Part shown: one piece after another, positions 59,562 to 64,000 of the stretch
Position numbering within the stretch: the first letter of the stretch is position 1
How the letters are laid out: each line of letters opens with the position of its first letter
Assembly: GCA_016786615.1 (NCBI GenBank)
Contig: JAEUVX010000015.1
Coordinates: forward strand, 216,027-280,026
DNA length: 64,000 bases
Origin: Flavipsychrobacter sp.
Lineage (GTDB): Bacteria > Bacteroidota > Bacteroidia > Chitinophagales > Chitinophagaceae
Direction: 5' to 3'
The notes under the pieces: model-generated
What the model saw: only the letters and a program-made list of their open reading frames with translations
Databases searched by the model: none
What the model was told of the DNA's origin: nothing
Made by a program: the position numbers and the translations under genes

Positions 59562-61227
59562 CAGCACAATGGCCTCGTAGTACAATGGATAGTATAAGAG
59601 TTTCCGAAGCTCCAGATTCAGGTTCGATTCCTGACGAGGCTACACTACTTCCCAAAAGGCAATCTTTCAACTGATTGCCTTTTTCGTCTTCGCTGCAAAC
59701 GCTTGCCTGTACAGCGATTTCACCGAACAACGCGTTGATTCGAGTGGTTAGAACTTGATCCGTTTGCTTGTCATACATCATCCCCTCCGGAAATACCAGA
59801 TACTGTAATCGTTGTTTCTCATAGTAATCCGCTACAACCCACATCTGGCGCAGATGTTGCGCATAATCCAATCCCCTTTCAACGGCTTTTTCAAGGTTAG
59901 AACTCAAATCACTGCTCTGGTCAATTTCCTGCCGGATTTTTTCCAGTTGATCACCATAAAGACTTGCGTATTTCCAGTACTGCTCCTGTGTGATTTCACC
60001 CAGTACAAAGCGTTCTTCTATCTTGTCCAACTGGCCCTTAATTTCTGACAGCCGCTTACGTCTGCTTTTTTTATCGTCTTCTTCAACTGCTAGTTTTGTC
60101 TTCAGTTTTTCTATCAGTATTTCACGCAGTCGGTTTTTGTATTTTTCATCGTATTGAAAATGACTTATGAGTTCTTCAAATTTCCCATTCAGTTTTTTGG
60201 CGGACACACTTAGTTTGCTGCCTGCTTGTATTGATTTGTAGTAGTACAATTGTTTCTTCTTATTCAAATACCCAGTCAACGGACTGCCACTGATGGCATC
60301 GCGCATGAATAGCTTTAATGGGAGCTCAGATTTTTCCCGCTGCTTTTTAATTCCTGCTCTGGGGTTTTCAAGGCTGATTTTGTTTGCCTTCAGAAATGTA
60401 TCTTCATCTATCAGAGCAGGATGTTTCCCTTTGAATATTTCACCGGGAAAATGGGCTACAGATATATACCCGCAATAAAATGGATTGGCTAAAATCCATG
60501 CTATGTGGCGAATATTTATCTTCAACCCTAGCAGTTTCAATTTATCGATAATCTGCTGGTTAGTATATTTCCCGGAGGCTTTCCACAAAAATGCTTTTTT
60601 CAGCTTTTGGCCGTCTTCGTTAATTATGTATACGTGTTTATCTGCTGTGGTATTTTTGTTGATGTTCGTGTATCCGCGAGGAGCGCCAAATGTCCAGTAT
60701 CCCTGTTTTAGCAGGGATTTGGTTCCGGCTATGCATTTATCCTTTCGCATGTCATTATCCAGTTTGCTCATCAACATATACAGGTGTTGCTGGAAACTTC
60801 CTGCGGGGGTGGATGTGTCTATTTCCTGGGTGACGGCTATAATTGTTACGCCTAGTTTATTGAGATTGTCAATCAGGTATAAACTATTCGTTCCAGATCT
60901 CGAAAAGCGATCATAGCTGTATACCAGGATTTTTGATATGGTTTTGTCTTTTTTGATGTCATCGAGCATTTGCTTGAATTCTTTACGCTCGTCGGTCTTA
61001 GCGGACTCATAGGTGCCGCCATACATCTTTTTGATAGTATAACCTTGTTTTCGGGCGAAATCTACAATACGTTCTTCCTGCCATTTCAGGGAGTTCCCGT
61101 TATCCATCTGCTCTTTTGATGATACTCTGTTGTAAGCATAGCAATGGTTACCGCTTCTGGCGGTAACCATTGTGCTTTTCTTGCTGAATTTCCCTTTGAA
61201 CAGTTCTTCAAATTGTTCGTTACGCAT
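59539..61227 (-). CDS. large serine recombinase (integrase-type)
   Basis: 562 residues. N-terminal catalytic domain (about 27-175) with YNRVSSKEQ, the nucleophile Ser in RVSS (about 36), and YDRFSRSGTNSLYLIDNL. The DNA-binding Recombinase domain follows with FGAPRGYTNI and YCGYISVAHFPGEIFKGKHPALIDEDTFLKA. The zinc-ribbon region (about 305-335) has no Cys pairs. A coiled coil extends over about 370-460. The last 34 residues are antisense to tRNA-Arg and its promoter. It is led by a 41-residue ORF and a MerR-like gene on the same strand. Confidence 0.9.
   Translation of the reverse strand: MRNEQFEELFKGKFSKKSTMVTARSGNHCYAYNRVSSKEQMDNGNSLKWQEERIVDFARKQGYTIKKMYGGTYESAKTDERKEFKQMLDDIKKDKTISKILVYSYDRFSRSGTNSLYLIDNLNKLGVTIIAVTQEIDTSTPAGSFQQHLYMLMSKLDNDMRKDKCIAGTKSLLKQGYWTFGAPRGYTNINKNTTADKHVYIINEDGQKLKKAFLWKASGKYTNQQIIDKLKLLGLKINIRHIAWILANPFYCGYISVAHFPGEIFKGKHPALIDEDTFLKANKISLENPRAGIKKQREKSELPLKLFMRDAISGSPLTGYLNKKKQLYYYKSIQAGSKLSVSAKKLNGKFEELISHFQYDEKYKNRLREILIEKLKTKLAVEEDDKKSRRKRLSEIKGQLDKIEERFVLGEITQEQYWKYASLYGDQLEKIRQEIDQSSDLSSNLEKAVERGLDYAQHLRQMWVVADYYEKQRLQYLVFPEGMMYDKQTDQVLTTRINALFGEIAVQASVCSEDEKGNQLKDCLLGSSVASSGIEPESGASETLILSIVLRGHCAAKITKEQ
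59571..59642 (+). tRNA. tRNA-Arg (anticodon CCG)
   Basis: 72-nt cloverleaf: acceptor GGCCTCG/CGAGGCT, D-stem GTAC/GTAT, anticodon stem AGAGT/GCTCC (outer A-C mismatch) with loop TTCCGAA (anticodon CCG), T-arm TCAGGTTCGATTCCTGA, discriminator A. It is crossed in antisense by the recombinase reading frame, and its 3' end is the likely integration site of the element to the right. Confidence 0.9.
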
Positions 61228-61229
61228 GT

Positions 61230-61355
61230 TTACTCGTTTTCAAGTAGTGCTACCAGAATTTCTGCCAGCATTTCTAGTTGTTGTTCAATTTCCTGGTCAA
61301 TATTACCGCCTTCCTGTTGATCACTGTCCGGCGGCAAGGTATTTTCCCCTTTCAT
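61230..61355 (-). CDS. 41-residue acidic ORF upstream of the recombinase
   Basis: ATG 61355, TAA 61230-61232; the recombinase ATG follows 2 nt after, so translation is likely coupled. Starts MKGENTLPPDSDQQEGG and ends EMLAEILVALLENE, an acidic amphipathic helix that could bind a partner. It has 13 acidic and one basic residue. It could be an accessory or recombination directionality factor, or a leader for translational coupling; no family is recognised. Confidence 0.6.
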   Translation of the reverse strand: MKGENTLPPDSDQQEGGNIDQEIEQQLEMLAEILVALLENE

Positions 61356-61446
61356 TGTTCCAATGATTGGGAGAGCCAACGGGTTCGTTCCGCAGGGCTT
61401 TCGTATTTATATTGTGGCTGAGTGCTTCAGCTCGATATGTTGTAGT

Positions 61447-62448
61447 TTATAATTTCAATATTTCTGTTTGTTCAAAGTACTGTACTTCTCCGTTACGGGT
61501 TTTAACAGCCAGATCACAGTATTTTCCTTTTTTTCGTATGCTTCGGACTTCTTTTTCAAGTTCTTCAATTTTCATGGCTCGTTTTATCCATATTAGCGGT
61601 CTGCCGTTTTCACTGACTCGAAGAGTCACTTCTTTTACTTGCCCATCCTGGAACATGGTTTTAAGTTGATTAACGGAGTCTTCTGACAGTCTGTGGTTGA
61701 GAGGCATTGGGTTCGAAAAATACGTATGGGTGCCAGACAGGTCAGCTATTATCTTTTTGATATTTACAAATACAACGGATTCTGTATTCAGCAGATCCAT
61801 AAAATCCATTACGCCGGCAATCGGATCAACTATTAGCTGATTTAAGTTAACTATGTCGAATTTACCTTTGCCATTTGCGTAAAACACATAATTACCTCTG
61901 GTTAGCATGATGGCATATAGCACGCATGAAAACAACGAAAACTGTATTTGCTCCAGTGCTGCTTTTGTGTTTCCTTTTATTTGTACTTTGCCGTCCTTGA
62001 TGAGCTGTTTTTCATGGGCTATCTGAATCGTTTCCGGTGACAGCATATCAAGATTATCAACTGGCTTTGAAAAGAACTGCTCGATAAAGTCCGTCGAAAA
62101 AAATGCTTCTTTTATTTCATGGAGTTTATCGAGGCCTAAGCCTACTTGTCTGAACTCCATCAGCATTTTCAGCCAGCATAGTTCAATAAAGCTGAATCGA
62201 CCCCAGGTTTTGTTTTGTCCCTTTGTTGATGGCTGTCCTGCGTAAGGAAGGAGGCCATGTTTTTTCCAGCTATACAGGGTTTTGCGGTCCAGTCCTATCC
62301 CTGCGTCGGTAAGGGTAAGGTTCCTTGCAGAAAATGACTCAAAATCCTTACCAAAGCCTTCCATATCTTCACGTAAACGGGTTCCAATTGTCTCCATCGT
62401 GAAGTTGATGACTTGTGATTCCAGTATATTTACATTTTGTCTACTCAT
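61447..62448 (-). CDS. MerR-like HTH regulator of the element
   Basis: 333 residues. HTH region about 48-105: LTDAGIGLDRKTLYSWKKHGLLPY, then WGRFSFIELCWLKMLMEFRQVGLGLDKL, following the MerR pattern of winged helix with W/R-F wing and long dimer helix. The remaining 220 residues have no known effector domain. A second Met at residue 18 (METIGTRLRED) is a good alternative start: the promoter's -7 box is only 6 nt from the first ATG. It probably controls the recombinase operon (inference). Confidence 0.75.
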   Translation of the reverse strand: MSRQNVNILESQVINFTMETIGTRLREDMEGFGKDFESFSARNLTLTDAGIGLDRKTLYSWKKHGLLPYAGQPSTKGQNKTWGRFSFIELCWLKMLMEFRQVGLGLDKLHEIKEAFFSTDFIEQFFSKPVDNLDMLSPETIQIAHEKQLIKDGKVQIKGNTKAALEQIQFSLFSCVLYAIMLTRGNYVFYANGKGKFDIVNLNQLIVDPIAGVMDFMDLLNTESVVFVNIKKIIADLSGTHTYFSNPMPLNHRLSEDSVNQLKTMFQDGQVKEVTLRVSENGRPLIWIKRAMKIEELEKEVRSIRKKGKYCDLAVKTRNGEVQYFEQTEILKL

Positions 62449-62453
62449 TTAGA

Positions 62454-62484
62454 CAAAAATAATCTATTGGATTATTATAACCAA
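62454..62484 (-). promoter_or_regulatory. promoter of the MerR-like gene
   Basis: On the minus strand TTG, 20 nt, TATTTTTG; the expected transcription start coincides with the first ATG, giving a leaderless mRNA or use of the inner Met. Confidence 0.62.
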
Positions 62485-62488
62485 ATAG
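62464..62488. promoter_or_regulatory. candidate operator (inverted repeat CTATTGG/CCAAATAG)
   Basis: CTATTGG (62464-62470) and CCAAATAG (62481-62488) are inverted halves, one base apart from perfect, over the spacer of the promoter. A MerR-like dimer could bind here, as MerR proteins bind between -35 and -10. Confidence 0.45.
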
Positions 62489-62530
62489 TCTTTTTTCTGT
62501 TCATGTGTATGTGAAGAGTTATGGCATGAT

Positions 62531-62995
62531 CTATTGTTGTTTTTTGCGTTGCTTTTTGGGCTGATCGAAGAATTTGCTGATTTCATCCATACGGTACTCT
62601 TCACCGTTTACAATCGCTCCGTTTACTGTGAATGCCTCTATTCTTCCTTTTCGGTATTTACCTGTCTCTTTACCTTTATACATAACGATATCTCCCAGCA
62701 GAAAGCCGTTTCTGTATTCCTGGGGATTGCGTTCTTTTACGGCTGTGGTTGTTCCTATGCCTGCGGTCGAAAATGTTTCACGGGTGCCGTTCTGATAATA
62801 CACGACCAGAACGTCATTTTTAGGCACGCTGCGCAAGGGACTCAGGCTATCGGTATATGGTTTGTATTTAATATCTGTTTGGGTAATCTCAATGACTTTG
62901 GAGGTGATGGTTTCACTGTTTTTCTTTACGATAATGTCCTGAGCATGACAGGTAGTGTTGATTATGAGTGTGCATATAATTGCTAATTGTTTCAT
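62531..62995 (-). CDS. secreted protein of unknown function on the element
   Basis: 154 residues, signal peptide MKQLAIICTLIINTTCHAQ. Mature part: DIIVKKNSETITSKVIEITQTDIKYKPY (a common start in Bacteroidota hypothetical proteins that bear one copy of a short beta domain), then RKGRIEAFTVNGAIVNGEEYRMDEI; C-terminus is basic (KKQRKKQQ). It is likely exported to periplasm. Function unknown. Confidence 0.62.
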   Translation of the reverse strand: MKQLAIICTLIINTTCHAQDIIVKKNSETITSKVIEITQTDIKYKPYTDSLSPLRSVPKNDVLVVYYQNGTRETFSTAGIGTTTAVKERNPQEYRNGFLLGDIVMYKGKETGKYRKGRIEAFTVNGAIVNGEEYRMDEISKFFDQPKKQRKKQQ

Positions 62996-63084
62996 TCGAT
63001 TATTTTTTTTCAGTATTGAATTAATTGTTTTCGTCTGTTGCTGATATTGTAGCTCTGGAATTATTTGTGTTGTTCACCGGGTGA

Positions 63085-63510
63085 TTATGGGTTAAAATCA
63101 TAAACAATGTCATGGTTGTTTTTTAAACTAACGGCATCGAAACCGGCTTTAGATTTACAGGAGACTTTATTCGCATGATAAATACGGAAGGCATTTTGCT
63201 TGTCGATACAGAATTCATATCTGCTACCCCAGCTCCTGCGTCTTGCAACTAGTTTTGTGGACGTGCCGTGCACGTAAACGATTCCTTCCGAATTGCTATA
63301 ATTCATCACCGGGATGCTGGCCTGATTGTATTTAGGTATTTTATACCATCCTACGCTTGTCCAGGACAGGTCTTTTTCCTGATACATATAGGATACCGAT
63401 AAATCGTCGCTTGTGTTATTCCTGAGTACGAGATTGCATCGCATAAAAGTTTGTGAATACGATTGTTGCATGATGAATACACTACTTACAATAGCTAGGA
63501 TACGTTTCAT
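63085..63510 (-). CDS. secreted beta-rich protein of unknown function on the element
   Basis: 141 residues, signal peptide MKRILAIVSSVFIMQQSYSQ. Mature part is beta-rich with FMRCNLVLRNNTSDDLSVSYMYQEKDLSWTSVGWYKIPKY, ending NHDIVYDFNP. Three Cys (about residues 24, 96, 118). The start resembles DUF1036-like secreted domains (weak). It is the last gene before a 490-bp gene-free end. Confidence 0.58.
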   Translation of the reverse strand: MKRILAIVSSVFIMQQSYSQTFMRCNLVLRNNTSDDLSVSYMYQEKDLSWTSVGWYKIPKYNQASIPVMNYSNSEGIVYVHGTSTKLVARRRSWGSRYEFCIDKQNAFRIYHANKVSCKSKAGFDAVSLKNNHDIVYDFNP

Positions 63511-64000
63511 ACGTTCTTAAATTTATTGTGAACAAAAAAATAGCGTAACTGAAATTCTGATGCTATTCAAGGCTTACCACAGCCTATCCAACGCAAAAGA
63601 CACAGTTACGCCTTGTTGGCGTACTACATCCATTGAGTTGCGTTGGATTTTAATTGTGGTAATTTAGAATAGCAACATCTATGTTTATAATACTTACTTC
63701 TTTATATATGGCTCTTATTCGATAATAAAATGATTTTTGTTATACCAAAAGTAATACTATTTGTTGCTTTATCAATATGATTTGTACAGCATGAGAGAAT
63801 CATCGGGACATGCACTTGCTGTTATTATAAAAAACAACGGTATAGGTCACGCATTTGAAGATGGATGACGCCAATAATAATTTCGCATCAATGTATGTCG
63901 TCAAGCTAAAGTTCACTAATGCTTAGATAGTATTTCTTGATTTTTTAAAGTTAAATAAAAGTTTTTCTGTTTTCAGGTGATAGGTTTCTTTTCTGTTGCA
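63511..64000. other. 490-bp gene-free region with structured repeat
   Basis: No reading frame longer than about 25 residues with a credible start was found. The main feature is the imperfect nested inverted repeat at 63559-63679 (own entry); the rest, 63680-64000, is A/T-rich with no visible feature. Confidence 0.6.
63559..63679. repeat. 121-bp nested inverted repeat, attC-like or structured RNA
   Basis: Three nested arms: GATGCTATTC (63559-63568) with GAATAGC...ATC (63667-63679); TTACCACA (63574-63581) with TGTGGTAA (63655-63662); ATCCAACGCAA (63586-63596) with TTGCGTTGGAT (63638-63648). Inside, AGTTACGCC pairs with GGCGTACT, leaving one bulged T. The inner arms fit the integron consensus RYYYAAC...GTTRRRY (ATCCAAC, GTTGGAT). 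An alternative pairing of GCGTAACT (63543-63550) with AGTTACGC (63604-63611) competes with the inner hairpin. Confidence 0.6.

Noticed and set aside
59571-59642. Reading the tRNA as tRNA-Gly (anticodon TCC)
   Set aside because: The anticodon stem fails to pair in that register, whereas CCG (Arg) gives a proper loop with T33 and four paired stem positions.
63791-63868. 25-residue frame starting MRESSGHALAV
   Set aside because: Too short, no ribosome site and no neighbouring gene to which it could belong.
1-64000. CRISPR array, rRNA genes or IS transposase
   Set aside because: No spaced direct repeats of CRISPR size, no rRNA motifs and no DDE or HUH transposase motifs were seen.

Overview
The window looks like a chromosome segment of a Bacteroidota bacterium, most likely in or near the Chitinophagaceae (inference). 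The evidence is A+T-rich DNA, promoters of the type TTG-N19..23-TAnnTTTG, very few Shine-Dalgarno sites, many small lipoproteins and PorT-like beta-barrels, DUF4294, DUF4295 and DUF4349 proteins, a bacillithiol gene (bshB1), and the remnant of a type IX secretion sorting domain.

Layout. 1-1161: tail of a transaldolase/fructose-6-phosphate aldolase, an FkbM methyltransferase, and tRNA-Leu(GAG). 1230-6766: an orphan sensor kinase, a GT2 glycosyltransferase, then a LiaF-like membrane protein with a DUF4288-like/LytS-type kinase/LytTR-regulator cluster. A 21-bp-period direct repeat upstream is a candidate LytTR operator. 6772-15335: a DegT-fold sugar enzyme whose PLP lysine is replaced by His, a large M16 peptidase, a periplasmic chaperone-like protein divergent from two small secreted paralogues, and a DODA-type dioxygenase. 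15547-19980: membrane and TPR proteins and a MORN-repeat/TonB protein. 20136-22612: the rplK-rplA-rplJ-rplL operon, detached from secE-nusG and rpoBC. 22641-33290: aquaporin, a flavoprotein, DsbD, purQ, several membrane or secreted proteins, and bshB1. 33397-34046: rpmB-rpmG-DUF4295. 34187-43171: a CreD/winged-helix locus, a CPBP protease, tandem amidases (one with a changed catalytic residue), pyruvate dehydrogenase E2, and dnaX with an A9 slippery run. 43172-44355: repeat-rich accessory stretch with an unassigned gene and the T9SS-tail remnant. 44356-59366: M28 peptidase, a c-type-heme lipoprotein, DUF4349, radical SAM plus AlkD-like repair proteins, an RRM protein, an orphan MlaD, three paralogous beta-barrels, MBL hydrolase, TlpA-like thioredoxin, L31 type B, a sugar nucleotidyltransferase and tpiA.

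59435-64000: tRNA-Glu and tRNA-Arg, then what looks like the left end of an integrated element that runs past the window. A MerR-like regulator, a 41-residue ORF and a large serine recombinase lie in one operon pointing at tRNA-Arg, and the recombinase reading frame continues antisense through the whole tRNA gene. Two secreted unknown proteins follow. Beyond them, at 63559-63679, is a long nested inverted repeat that resembles an attC-type folded site or a structured RNA. Together with the dnaX A9 signal, this element end is the most promising material in the window. No rRNA, CRISPR array or insertion-sequence transposase was seen.
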